This document shows positions 53,469-63,469 of a stretch of 64,000 bases of DNA, one piece after another. The notes under the pieces are model-generated. The model was given only the letters and a program-made list of their open reading frames with translations. It was not told the DNA's origin and made no database searches. The position numbers and the translations under genes were made by a program. Every line of letters starts with the position of its first letter. The stretch's first letter is position 1. This DNA comes from Marthasterias glacialis (Eukaryota > Echinodermata > Asteroidea > Forcipulatida > Asteriidae): positions 3,686,290 to 3,750,289 of the forward strand of contig OU452221.1 in NCBI GenBank assembly GCA_911728455.2. The letters run 5' to 3'.

Positions 53469-53509
<41 letters not shown>
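53467..53509. repeat. (TA)n microsatellite
   Basis: About 43 bases of alternating TA, directly beside the 3' end of the Penelope-like element. It may be part of the insertion site. Confidence 0.95.
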
Positions 53510-53513
<4 letters not shown>

Positions 53514-53514
53514 T

Positions 53515-55022
53515 AGTAGGGTTGATGGCCTTAGCTTTCGATCCAAACCGGAGCTTCGTCAGAGGCAAAAACAAGCACAAACATAAAAACAGATCCATTT
53601 ATAGAAAAACCTTGGGATTAAAATAGATGGAGAGTATCCAAAATAGGCGGGAAAAAGACAACCAATCAAAGTTAATTAAATACAGACAAAGAGATTGTTG
53701 ATGACCAATCAAAATACAGCAGTGTGGACAATGGGATGTCCAGTGGTCGGTTAGTACAAAAAGGAGATTAGTGAACAAAGGAGGAAAGCTGCATGGTGGG
53801 AAATGCGGCTGACATGAAAGTACAGGATTATTTACTCACATGAGGGAGGTGATTAAGGGTAATCTCCCTAAATAAAGCAGTAGAAGTGTAAACATTGAAT
53901 AATAGAGAGGGGGCTATAATGAGAATACTATATTGATAATGTAAAAGCATGGAAATAAAGTAGTTATTTGCCAAGAGGAATTATTTAACACCTGTGTTTA
54001 TGTTTAATCCGAATGGTTGGATTGTTCGGAGTTTGTGAATCCAGTGGGATTCTCTGAGTTTACGATGTGAATCGTCGCCGTTGAAGGCCTCAATGACAGT
54101 TAGTTCCACATCTTTGACACTATGATTAGGACTATTAAAGTGGATAGATACTGGGTACAGTTTTTTGGTCTTTATGGAGGAGACATGGTTCGCAAAGCGA
54201 AGACTAAGTTTGGTCTTTGTCTCTCCCACATACTGTACTCCACATCTCTTACATGATATGACATAAATGACATTTGGGGTTTGGCATTGGGAGTTGGTCT
54301 TGATTTTGTAGGTAAAGCCAGTGCTGTGGCTTTTAACCTGTACAGTGGGTTTGATATACATACAAGTCTTGCACTTAGAGCGGGTGCAGTGGTGACAACC
54401 CTGCATGTCGTGGGGAGGGAGTTTGGCCTGTACCTGGGGGGAGTTTTGCTCTAACTAGAATGTCACCTAGGCTCTTAGGGCGACGAAAGGCGACCATGGG
54501 GCGCTCAGAAATTGCTGAGCGCAACCTGTTGGAGGAGTGGAGAATTGGCATGTTGTCATTGATTATAGATGACAACTTGGGTAACCTAGGGTGGAAAGTA
54601 GTGACCAGAGCAACTCTATTGGTCGGGGTTCTCTTGGTGCCCGTGTTGGTCAACAGAGTATGGCGGGGTATGCCAAAAGCTCTGTTGATGGCAAGTTGAA
54701 CCCTTCGTTTGCTATGGCCCCTAGAAACAAGGTGGTGCCTTAGGTCAGATGAACGCCTTTTGTATAGAGTATCTGTGGAGCAGATACGTCTTATACGTAA
54801 GGCTTGACTGTAGGCAATTGCCTCCTTGCAATGGCTAGGGTGGCAGCTATTAGAGAGAAGATATTGATGGGTGTCAGTGGGTTTGCTATATACATCTGTC
54901 ACAATACCATTAGGGGATTTAGTTATAGTCACATCTAGAAAATTCACGCAGGTAACAGAGAAATCGGGACCACTGCTGTGGGATCTGCACCACCAGAAAT
55001 ACGCAAAATTAAAACAAAACAA
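53515..55022 (-). mobile_element. Penelope-like element, 5'-truncated
   Basis: On the minus strand, the C-terminal part of a Penelope-type reverse transcriptase (FLDVTITKSPNGIVTDVYSK, then KPTDTHQYLL and a basic linker) is followed by a GIY-YIG endonuclease (NVIYVISCKRCGVQYVGETK). The element then runs about 460 bases to a CTTTCGATCCAAACC-containing 3' region near 53535. The catalytic RT core is missing. Two frames (55022-54375 and 54406-53981) overlap because of one small indel near 54440 in a C-rich tract. Confidence 0.85.
53981..54406 (-). pseudogene. GIY-YIG endonuclease domain of Penelope-like element
   Basis: A 141-codon frame with Cys-rich CHHCTRSKCKTC, then the GIY-YIG signature as VIYVISCKRCGVQYVGET, the catalytic-type Arg (LSLRFANH) and a conserved Glu (AFNGDDSHRKLRESHWI). 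The domain looks complete but is out of frame with the RT remnant upstream, and the element lacks its polymerase. Confidence 0.8.
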
Positions 55023-55346
55023 AACAACATATAGTACAGTTGTGTGCTCCTGCTGTGTGTCAGAACAATGGCAGCGTTTTGTTTACTTTTTAATGGGATT
55101 TTAACGAGTCGGACTTTTGTCTGACTTTGTAATGGCGTTATCAAGGCTGTGATTAATCAATACGTTAGTAGGCGGGTCTTAATGGATCGGTCTATTGTGG
55201 CATGTTGGGGTGTATGTTTGTTCGTTTTTGCACCCTATCCCGCGCTGAAAGCTATTTTTTTCTCACCAGGAGCCAATGTGGTACCTGTAGGTTTTCGGAG
55301 GTTCCAATTAGTGGGGCAGATAGGGGAACTATTGGGGGGGGGGGGG
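55023..55346. other. Intergenic, no gene seen
   Basis: Short frames on both strands without family features. The right end has a G13-15 tract. Contains AACGAGTCGGACTTTTGTCT next to the PLE truncation point. Confidence 0.4.
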
Positions 55347-56024
55347 GAATTGTGCATGTGAAGATACAACCATGGAATTTGGCACACAGTCGAATTATTT
55401 CATGAAAAAGATAGTTTTGCTATAGGGCCATCGCAGGTTTGTCATGTAACCCCATCAGGACCGGGCTTTTTTGGATGTGCGGGGACGTAGATGGGGGGGG
55501 GGGGGGCACATAGTAGTGCCCCCCTCCGTATTTTCAAAGTGTTCGACCGATTTTGATTAAACTTGCCAAAAATGTTCATTTCACCGAGTTCTAAATGATG
55601 ACTCAACAAATTTCAAAACATCGTCACTAGAGGGCGTTTTTAACTGTTTTTGCAAATTTTTGGTCAAAAATCGTGTTTTTACAATGACTTCTGTATTTTT
55701 CGTCCGAATGTTTTTGGGGTCTGAAAAGTAAGAACTTAGCATGCTGAAAATATTCCATTGTTAGAAAAACGATATCATTTGACCCCTAATTACAGGCTGA
55801 AAACACAAAATCCACTGATGGCCGCCAAAAATGGCGGCCATTTTGAATTCCCAAACCCACTTCAGACAATCACGTGACTCATCACTATCACTTTTCTGGC
55901 AAAGAAATCAAAAATAAGTGGAAATTATGTTCAAAAAGTTTTAAGAATCACCAAAAAACAGTACAATCGTGTGACCCAAGGTCAAACAAATGGTTGCCAT
56001 GGCAACAACTAGCCCCTAGTATCA

Positions 56025-56097
56025 ATTCCACCTTACCATCATGACGTCACTCCAGAGACCACGTGAGATAGCGCTTACCAGCCAGCAAACCGTCAGT
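56025..56097 (+). repeat. DIRS left inverted terminal repeat
   Basis: Contains ATTCCACCTTACCATCATGA and ends AGCCAGCAAACCGTCAG. The inner part pairs with the start of the right ITR near 60790, and the outer 45 bases pair with 60603-60647. Confidence 0.85.
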
Positions 56098-56247
56098 GTG
56101 CGGTCTAGCCAGCTACTGAACGGACGTGTATGTACACAGGCTAGTGTTTGTGTCATTGCGTTGAGTAATACATGTAGGTAAGAACATTATTTTGACTATT
56201 TGAGATTGTGTAGTCATTAGTTATCGTACTAGTTTGACTTGTCAACT

Positions 56248-57540
56248 ATGGCAACGGCGTACATCGACAGCGTCTTGGATTTAGAGGATTTATCTGATTT
56301 ATCACCACACCATACGCCATCACGGCAATTTAGTACTTGTGGTTTATTTGGGGCTGGGGAGCAATCTCCCAAAGACCCCGTACAACGCTTAATAGCTAGT
56401 TCTCCGACTCCAAAATTGGAGGTCCAAACGCCCTTGAAAAGGCGGGGGAAAACAAGGCCAAAAACCAAGACAAAATTGTCAAAAAATAGGCCTGAAACAG
56501 AAAAGGGCTCAGCCCAGGGTGTGGCTCCTTTGGACAGCTCCAGCCAACCGTGGCAGGAGCTAAGCACTACTCTCGTGCAAACAATGCAAACGGGGTTTGC
56601 AAAACTGACAACGGCATTCCTGAATGCAAATACATGCACAGAAACTAATGTTAAACGTGGCTCGCCAACATGCACAACTACTGCCGCTTCAAAGAGCAAA
56701 AAACTCAAGTCGGCTATTGTTGTACCGGATTTGGAAACTGAATCTGATAATACCGAAGCAGAACTACAACGTCTCCTCTCTGAGGGGGAGGTAGTTTCTG
56801 CAGAAGAAGATATGTTGGTAGATATTCAGCAAGAATATGAAGCGGATGATAAAGTTGGCCCTAAAATCAGGGAAAAACTAGCAACTTTGACGGGCAAAGT
56901 TCTCACCACAAAATTGTCGGATGAGAAATTGTCCGATAAACAAAAACTGTATTGCCGTCCACAGAACTGTGCTGAACTGATCAAAACAAAAGTAAACCCA
57001 GAGATTTGGGCCCTACTCAAATCTAGCACTCGTTCCAGAGACCTTAAATTCATACGGCTGCAAAAGCTTTTGATTTCGGCATTTGTTCCTTTGCTTCAGT
57101 TAACAGACAAATTATTGTCAAAAGATCAAGCCAAAGATGAGGTGAAATTGGCAATGGACACCATGACTTTGATGGCGAATGCTAACATTGAATTAAATCT
57201 TCGAAGAAGGGAACTTATGAAGCCAGACTTAAACGCACAGTACCAACGTCTATGTGCACCATCAGTCCCTATCACAAAGTTGTTGTTTGGGGATGATTTG
57301 ACCAAAGAGGTCAAAGATATCAATGCTACTAATAAAGTAGGGCACAAGATTGGACGAGCGGGTGATGCCAGAAATATGGACTACCGCCGAGGTTTCGGTT
57401 ATCGTCATTATTCGGGCCGCTACAACACACAGCCAAAAAAGTATGGAGGAAACCAGGCCTATACAAAGGGTCATTACCCCTCCAGGGGCTACGGCAAAAG
57501 AAGACCGTACAACAAACGGGGCCAAAGCACGAACCCATAA
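56248..57540 (+). CDS. DIRS ORF1, Gag-like protein
   Basis: A 430-residue frame from an ATG in good context (A at -3, G at +4). The N-terminal half is acidic and Ser/Thr-rich, the centre helical (KIREKLATLTGKVLTTKLS, then LLQLTDKLLSKDQAKDEVKL), and the C-terminus Arg/Gly/Tyr-rich (RRGFGYRHYSGRYN), suited to RNA binding. DIRS ORF1 proteins are usually described as Gag-like. The RT frame begins about 110 bases downstream. Confidence 0.8.
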   Translation: MATAYIDSVLDLEDLSDLSPHHTPSRQFSTCGLFGAGEQSPKDPVQRLIASSPTPKLEVQTPLKRRGKTRPKTKTKLSKNRPETEKGSAQGVAPLDSSSQPWQELSTTLVQTMQTGFAKLTTAFLNANTCTETNVKRGSPTCTTTAASKSKKLKSAIVVPDLETESDNTEAELQRLLSEGEVVSAEEDMLVDIQQEYEADDKVGPKIREKLATLTGKVLTTKLSDEKLSDKQKLYCRPQNCAELIKTKVNPEIWALLKSSTRSRDLKFIRLQKLLISAFVPLLQLTDKLLSKDQAKDEVKLAMDTMTLMANANIELNLRRRELMKPDLNAQYQRLCAPSVPITKLLFGDDLTKEVKDINATNKVGHKIGRAGDARNMDYRRGFGYRHYSGRYNTQPKKYGGNQAYTKGHYPSRGYGKRRPYNKRGQSTNP

Positions 57541-57650
57541 CTGCCCAAAGCACATCATCAGAGTGCAGCAAGGTAAGCAACTTTGCTTTAAAACCCAGTG
57601 GAGCTCAAACAAACTCATTTGTGGCAGGTAGAATAAAATATTTTTTGCCC

Positions 57651-59597
57651 ATGTGGAAGAAACTAACTTCCGACCCAAACATTTTGGATACTGTGAAAGG
57701 ACTACATATTGAGTTTGAAACGTTTCCGAGGCAAACGTTCATACCAAAGCAGTATGCAATGAGCATTCCTGAGCAAAAGGTTGTTCAACAGGAAGTTGAA
57801 AAGTTATTGACCAAAGGAGTCATTGAGATAACAACTCATGAGCCTGATGAATTCCTATCAAACATTTTTCTACGACCAAAGAAAGATGGTTCGTATAGAA
57901 TGATACTGAACTTAAAGGCATTGAATAAACATGTGAAATACCATCATTTTAAAATGGAAACTTTGCAGTCTGCAATACATTTGATGACAAAAGATTGCTT
58001 CATGGCATCCATAGATTTACGTGATGCTTACTATTCAGTGCCGATTGCACATGAACATAGAAAATATCTCAAGTTCCAGTGGGGGGCAAATATGTATCAA
58101 TACACTTGCCTTCCAAATGGCCTTGCTTCAGCTCCACGTATTTTCACAAAGGTATTGAAACCTATCTATTCAGCCCTTAGAGGCCAAGGATTACAATCAG
58201 TGGCGTATATTGATGATTCATTGTTATATGGTGAATCAAGTGAGGAATGTTGCAAAAATGTTAAGGCAACAACACAACTTATGACCCAAGCCGGGTTCAT
58301 AGTTCATGACCAAAAATCGGTTTCTGATCCCACACAAACAATCAAATTTCTGGGCTTTGAGCTTAGTTCACGAGAAATGTCAGTCAAATTGACTGCAGAA
58401 AAGGCCGTGAAATTAAAGACGGTTTGTCAAGCTCTAATAGCGAAAAAGTCTTCGCTAATTCGAGAAGTGGCTCAAGTTATTGGCATGATAATATCTAGTT
58501 TTCCAGGGGTAATGTTTGGTCAATTATTTTACCGATATGTCGAAAAAGACAAAATAAAAGCTTTGCAAGAAAAAGACAGTACATATGATACTCAAATGAG
58601 TTTGTCTCAGGAGGCATTAAAGGACCTCACCTGGTGGATTGAAAACATCGAATCCTACCAAGCCACAAGATATATCCATATCACTAATGCACAACCAGAT
58701 ATGACAATTTATTCAGATGCCTCTCACACAGGATGGGGAGCAATCTGTAAAAATACTGGTCTGCGAACACGAGGTCATTGGACACCTCAAGAATCTCAAG
58801 CTCACATTAATTACTTGGAATTATTGGCAGCTTTCTTTGCTGTCAAATCCTTTTGCAAAGACGGAAAGTTCGCCCATGTACGTTTGTATCTTGACAACAC
58901 TACTGCTGTTGCGTACATAAATAATATGGGTGGAATACACTCATCCACCTGCAATGAAATAACACGGCAAATGTGGATGTGGGCAATACAAAATCAAATG
59001 TGGCTCAGTGCAGCACATGTTCCAGGAAAACAGAACGTAATCGCAGATATTGAGTCAAGAAATATAAATATTGATGGCGAATGGATGCTAAAGCCATCTA
59101 TTTTTCAGCAATTATGCGTTCAGCTTATTGAACCTAATATTGATTTATTTGCGTCCAGGTTAAATTATCAGATTAAGCCGTATGTTTCATGGAAACACGA
59201 CCCAGAAGCAATTGCCATTGATGCATTCATGCTTTCATGGAAAACTTACAAGTTTTATGCTTTTCCACCTTTCAGCTTAATCGGACGAGTCCTTCAGAAG
59301 ATAATGGACGAGCAGGCAGAAGGACTTTTGATAGTCCCAAACTGGCCCACCCAATGCTGGTATCCACGTGTGATGCACATGTTGGTGGCACAGCCGGTGC
59401 TCATCCCACCGTCCATGGTGCCGCTACAGTTGCCACAAGACAAACACGCAATGCACCCATTTCATCAAAAAATGTCTCTGCTAGCTTGCCATTTATCCGG
59501 GAGTGCCTCCGGGAGACAGACATTTCGACTCGGGCAACTGACATCATCGTCGCTTCATGGAGAAGTGAGACAAAGAAGCAATATTCCTCCTATTTAA
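57651..59597 (+). CDS. DIRS ORF2, reverse transcriptase-RNase H
   Basis: A 648-residue frame from the ATG at 57651 (open from 57621). RT motifs: SIDLRDAYYSVPIAHEHRKY, CLPNGLASAPRIFTK, and the catalytic YIDDSLLYG near 58205. RNase H: TIYSDASHTGWGAICK, LYLDNTTAVAYINNMGG and VIADIESR. After it comes the conserved DIRS C-terminal region (DLFASRLN, YAFPPFSLIGRVL, IVPNWPTQCWYP). The 3' end overlaps ORF3 by 361 bases. Confidence 0.92.
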   Translation: MWKKLTSDPNILDTVKGLHIEFETFPRQTFIPKQYAMSIPEQKVVQQEVEKLLTKGVIEITTHEPDEFLSNIFLRPKKDGSYRMILNLKALNKHVKYHHFKMETLQSAIHLMTKDCFMASIDLRDAYYSVPIAHEHRKYLKFQWGANMYQYTCLPNGLASAPRIFTKVLKPIYSALRGQGLQSVAYIDDSLLYGESSEECCKNVKATTQLMTQAGFIVHDQKSVSDPTQTIKFLGFELSSREMSVKLTAEKAVKLKTVCQALIAKKSSLIREVAQVIGMIISSFPGVMFGQLFYRYVEKDKIKALQEKDSTYDTQMSLSQEALKDLTWWIENIESYQATRYIHITNAQPDMTIYSDASHTGWGAICKNTGLRTRGHWTPQESQAHINYLELLAAFFAVKSFCKDGKFAHVRLYLDNTTAVAYINNMGGIHSSTCNEITRQMWMWAIQNQMWLSAAHVPGKQNVIADIESRNINIDGEWMLKPSIFQQLCVQLIEPNIDLFASRLNYQIKPYVSWKHDPEAIAIDAFMLSWKTYKFYAFPPFSLIGRVLQKIMDEQAEGLLIVPNWPTQCWYPRVMHMLVAQPVLIPPSMVPLQLPQDKHAMHPFHQKMSLLACHLSGSASGRQTFRLGQLTSSSLHGEVRQRSNIPPI

Positions 59598-60481
59598 GAA
59601 GGTGGGAGTCCTTTTGCTGTCGGGACAAAATTAATCCCATAAAACCAACAATAGGCAACGCCTTGAATTTCTTAACAGAATTGTTTGATAATGGACTAAG
59701 TTATAGTTCTATTAATACCGCCAGATCGGCGATTTCAGCTGTTACTTTGCCCATAGATGGTACTCCAGTTGGAAGTCATCCACTAACCTCTAGATTTATG
59801 AGAGGTATTTTTAACAGCAGACCGACGTTTCCACGTTACCAGTCCATTTGGGATGTCAGCATTTTGTTCAACTATTTCAATTCTTTGGACTCGAATGAAA
59901 ATATTTCTTTGAAAGTGTTTAGTAAAAAAGTGGTAACTTTGTTAGCCTTACTTACAGCACAACGAGTTCAAACACTACATGTATTGTGCTTAGAAGATTT
60001 ACTCCTGTCAGACACAGAGTGTCGTTTAAGGGTAAAGCGCCTGTTAAAACAGACTCGACCAGGAGTACACCAGGCAGACATAACCTTGCCTGCATACCCC
60101 GAGAACCAGAAACTATGTATAGTTAATAATTTAAACGTTTATGTTAAGCGCACTCAGGTTGTACGCGCTGATGATGAGAACAAACTGTTCATAAGTTTTC
60201 AGAAACCATTTGGACCACTGTCAAGAGACAGTATCAGACGGTGGATCCGTGACACGCTAAGTGCGGCTGGAATTGATGTATCCAAGTTCTCCCCCCACAG
60301 TATCCGGGCGGCATCAACATCTGCAGCTGCAACTGCTGGAGTACCTATACAAACTATTTTGTTAACAGCAGGCTGGTCTGGAGCACAGACTTTTGCTAGG
60401 TTTTATAATAAACCAATTGTGAAATATCCTGTTTTTTCCACTACAGTTTTGCAAAGTATGCATGTTTGTACACCTAAGTAA
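59237..60481 (+). CDS. DIRS ORF3, tyrosine recombinase
   Basis: A 414-residue frame overlapping ORF2. The N-terminal SAM-like part (SWRSETKKQYSSYLRRWESF) is followed by catalytic-type residues: Arg in LTAQRVQTLHVL, His-x-x-Arg in PHSIRAASTSAAA, and Trp/Tyr in GWSGAQTFARFYNKP. This enzyme replaces the integrase of LTR elements and integrates a circular DNA intermediate. Confidence 0.92.
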   Translation: MENLQVLCFSTFQLNRTSPSEDNGRAGRRTFDSPKLAHPMLVSTCDAHVGGTAGAHPTVHGAATVATRQTRNAPISSKNVSASLPFIRECLRETDISTRATDIIVASWRSETKKQYSSYLRRWESFCCRDKINPIKPTIGNALNFLTELFDNGLSYSSINTARSAISAVTLPIDGTPVGSHPLTSRFMRGIFNSRPTFPRYQSIWDVSILFNYFNSLDSNENISLKVFSKKVVTLLALLTAQRVQTLHVLCLEDLLLSDTECRLRVKRLLKQTRPGVHQADITLPAYPENQKLCIVNNLNVYVKRTQVVRADDENKLFISFQKPFGPLSRDSIRRWIRDTLSAAGIDVSKFSPHSIRAASTSAAATAGVPIQTILLTAGWSGAQTFARFYNKPIVKYPVFSTTVLQSMHVCTPK

Positions 60482-60602
60482 GGTCTCTCTTTTGCTGTTG
60501 TTTAAAGTGGAAATGTTTTGTATCCTTAAACTGTGTAATATTAAAGTTGTGACAAAGATTTTTTGTTGTTGTTTTCAACTCCAAGTTTTCCTTTCTCTAA
60601 AT

Positions 60603-60731
60603 ATCTCACGTGGTCTCTGGAGTGACGTCATGATGGTAAGGTGGAATCCTAAAATTAAACGAGTCTAATTTATTAGGCGAAGTTTGATTGGGATTCTACC
60701 GACCATCATGACAAACGAAAGAGATTACGTG
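60603..60731 (+). repeat. DIRS internal complementary region
   Basis: The first part (60603-60647) is the reverse complement of the left terminus and the second (60648-60731) of the right terminus, joined at GGTGGAATCCTAAAATT. This layout is the template used in the DIRS circularisation model. Confidence 0.9.
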
Positions 60732-60789
60732 CCCACCCTTGAGAACCCTCCCTGTGATTAACGGAAACTTGGATTTTTTGCTATAAATT

Positions 60790-60908
60790 CTGACGGTTTG
60801 CTGGCTGGTAAGCGCTATCTCACGTAATCTCTTTCGTTTGTCATGATGGTCGGTAGAATCCCAATCAAACTTCGCCTAATAAATTAGACTCGTTTAATTT
60901 TAGGATTA
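60790..60908 (-). repeat. DIRS right inverted terminal repeat
   Basis: The inner part (CTGACGGTTTGCTGGCTGGT and following) mirrors the left ITR. The outer 84 bases mirror 60648-60731 of the internal region. It has about 46 bases not present in the left ITR. Confidence 0.85.
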
Positions 60909-61196
60909 ATGTTTGCCATCGTGATCCTAGATAAATTTTTGGAAAAAGCGGAAAATTTCGCGGTCATTGGACTAAATGTTAAAAAGTTACGGGAAAAAAT
61001 TGGTCCTGATAGCGTTAAAAAATATCAGTATTGAATAACAAGTAAAATTCAGAATGGCTACAAATGCTTGTTATTTTACATATTTATATAAATTTTTCAG
61101 GACAAATCTGCGATGGCCCTATAGCCAAATATCTTTCGCATGATATACTCTGACTGTGTGCCAGATTCCATGCTTGTATCATCAAAGGCACAATTC

Positions 61197-62227
61197 AGTC
61201 ACTTGTCTGTCGTACTAAATGGACGTGAACTAGATTTCTGAGGGCTAGATCATGTATTTGAGATGATTCATCATCTAGAAATCCAAAATTACACAATTTC
61301 CAACCATTTAAAGATGAAGTTTTGCGGTAACAACATGTGGTAACAATCTATCTTTTAAATGAGTGTGGTTCCGAAGAAAGCGGTTAACTCAAAGTTTCGG
61401 ACAGTGTACTCTGTCTGCTGTCAGGAGACTGATTGATGGATTCCAACTGGGCCTGTTTGAGAGTTTTTGATTGAGGTCTCTCTCACTGTTTCGTCTTTCT
61501 CATAATTTTCTGATAAATAAATTATCACATCAAAGTATACACCCGCTTTCACAGCTATGAATCAGTAGTCTGTCTTTCTCTCTCCTTTTTTTATTAAAAA
61601 TCTAAATTGATGAATTTGTCAAAGGTTGGTTTGTATGATGTTTTTACTAGAATAAATTACTGTATAAGGCTTTTACAAAATCAACGAGTTCTGGGCCCTT
61701 TTCGAAAGGTAACCACGGCTTTGGCCTTGGGTTCGGCTATAGGGGCTCCTTCCAACCGTTTGAAGCCCTGTAATGAAGCGTACCTTTTCTAAATAACTGA
61801 CTAAGCCAAAAAACCCAAGCCCTACACCAAGTTCAAGTTCAAGCCCAAGCCCAAGCCATGGTAATGTGCATATCATTAGAAACCGTGTTATCATGACGTA
61901 GTTAGACCCCAAATAGACGGGAAAGGGGACTTCCCCTGTGGGGCAAAGATCAATAAGGGGAGTCGCGCTTGAACAAACATGACGGCGCAGCTCAACGTAT
62001 GGTTTGCGCCATCAAGGTCCCCACTACTCTGTGGTTGTTGTTACAAAGTACAACATTACAAAGTACAACATTAGCAGAGAGAAGTGTAAATAATGATCTG
62101 GACTAGTGGTTCTACTGCTGCAGTGAATTGAGCAGGAAGACAACCCAGCATTTTGTTGATAGATCGGATGAGGGAAATAATTCATGTGTTTATTTAATTC
62201 TCCTATCTTGTACGTCACATCCTCACA
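61197..62227. other. Intergenic and 5' flank of the 62.2-kb gene
   Basis: No exon seen up to 62227. A repeat-like patch (61680-61860) holds CAAGCCCAAGCC runs. GC content rises from about 61900, suggesting that the promoter and 5' UTR of the downstream gene lie here; no specific element is identifiable. Confidence 0.4.
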
Positions 62228-62720
62228 ATGAATTCGAGCTCTTATATACCACCGGTGCCGACCAGGAGGCCATTTTCTGGACACGCAAACACCACCAAGC
62301 GGAGCGTGAGCATGAATGAATCGCCGCGGTCTTGGGGCGTCCTTCCCCCGGCACCGTGGGAAAAGAAGGATTCCTTCTTCAGCAGGCAAAAAAAGCAAAA
62401 AGCACCCGCTCAGCCCCCTGCCTACGAGCCCAAACCTCCAGAGGATTTCCCAGTGAAGTTTACTTTGAAGCTCGAGCCCGAGGAAAGAGACACAGATCTC
62501 GCGAAGATCTGCAGCGATGCCCTGACGGAGTTGCCACTGACGGTGCAGGTGAAGGAGGCATTTCAGGTGGAAGGGAGCCAGGTGAAACTGGAGAAGGGGG
62601 AAATGCTGATGCTGCACTTCATCGGGGAGATACCGCGGGTACACGCCGTTGACTCATCGGATGGCAGTGAGCTCTGGCTACCGGTACAAGCTGAACAGGA
62701 GTATGAGCGTCTCCCGTTAG
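62228..62720 (+). CDS. First coding exon, possibly a CABIT-domain protein
   Basis: Starts at an ATG in strong context (ACAATGA) and is open to a GTAAAA donor at 62721 (phase 1, 164 codons); the frame would stop at 62752 if unspliced. The region is clearly GC-richer than its flanks. The N-terminal 70 residues are Pro/Lys/Ser-rich. Residues about 100-163 read LPLTVQVKEAF, VKLEKGEMLMLHFIGEIP and EYERLPLG, which resembles a CABIT domain (THEMIS/GAREM family), but only part is present. Later exons would be right of the window. An internal Met at 62312 is a possible alternative start. Confidence 0.5.
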
Positions 62721-62752
62721 GTAAAATTGAATTTATTCAAACGATTTGTTGA

Positions 62753-63263
62753 GACAAAAGTTGCATGGCCCTACACAAAATGCTGGATACTCTAGACTGC
62801 GTTATACCAAATTGATCATGAATTGGTTCGTGATACTAGAGAGGGTCCCATGAGCCACTTTTCCAATTGGATGGTTATCAAAACCCTCTTACGAACAAAA
62901 TAGTACGTTTTGATTTTTTTGCAGTAACTACGGGGTCACTGGGTCAGGGAACTTCACCCCTCTTTAAGGTCCTACCTTATAAACATCCAAATGACTTGAC
63001 AGCAGCAACCCCTTAGGTCACAGTCTTTTTTATTGATCAAAATTTCAAGGCAGTTTGTGTGAGAAAAACCCCCACTTCCTATAGGAGGTTCACATTGTCC
63101 CATAATGTACATGAGCATTGCATTTTCCAAACAACAGCCAACCAACTATAAAACAACTTTAAAAACTTGCAAAGTTTTGTTTTCAACTCAAGTACAAATT
63201 TGTGTTACTTCCCCCTCCAAATCCTTCTGTATCCTGTTTGGATCAGGCATTCCAATTTTATCT
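62753..63263. other. Probable intron, nothing notable
   Basis: AT-rich DNA following the donor at 62721. No second exon with matching phase was found in the window. Confidence 0.4.
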
Positions 63264-63469
63264 CAATGGCGTAGCTAGCATCTTTTTTTGCAGGGGGCAA
63301 AGGAGGGCAAATTTCAGTTAACATCGCCTGATTATAGCAAACTCCACGGTGTCCAGAGGCTGACGGGGAGGGCTAGGGGGAGGGGGAAATGTTCCACGGG
63401 AGGGGAAAAGCAGGGGGGAAGATGTTCGGGGTGGGAAGCTGTCCCCTTTGCCCCCTGGCTACGCCACTG
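63264..63469. mobile_element. hAT-type MITE with 8-bp target duplication
   Basis: The ends CAATGGCGTAGCTAGC and GGCTACGCCACTG form the common CAGTGGCGTAGC-type inverted repeat. Flanks TTTTATCT (63256-63263) and TCTTATCT (63470-63477) match at 7 of 8 positions, the hAT target-duplication length. The interior is G-rich. Confidence 0.8.

Larger units (their letters stand above)
56025..60908 (+). mobile_element. DIRS-type tyrosine-recombinase retrotransposon, full length
   Basis: About 4.9 kb with three long open frames (Gag-like, RT/RNase H, tyrosine recombinase) and the DIRS terminal layout: left ITR (56025-56097), right ITR (60790-60908) and an internal complementary region (60603-60731). The first part of the internal region is the reverse complement of the left end and the second part that of the right end. 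No target-site duplication is seen, as expected for recombinase-mediated integration. Frames are intact, so the copy may be recent or active. Confidence 0.92.
55453..61012. mobile_element. CTATCAG-ended MITE, copy 3, split by DIRS
   Basis: In reverse orientation relative to copy 1: starts CATCAGGACCGGG and ends TTGGTCCTGATAG. The left part (to about 56024) and the right part (from about 60908) join to give a sequence resembling copies 1 and 2. The DIRS insertion lies within the TATCAATTATT-like stretch. Confidence 0.75.
55347..61196. mobile_element. Outer inverted-repeat element enclosing MITE and DIRS
   Basis: The arms 55347-55443 and 61101-61196 are inverted copies (shared GGCACACAGTC, CTATAGGGCCATCGCAG and GAATTGTGC). 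They lie outside the CTATCAG MITE ends, with about 10 bases on the left and about 90 on the right between. This suggests a foldback element that received the MITE, which then received the DIRS element. No transposase belongs to the outer arms. Confidence 0.6.

Noticed and set aside
56229-56708. 159-codon minus-strand frame opposite DIRS ORF1
   Set aside because: Shadow of the Gag-like frame; no family features.
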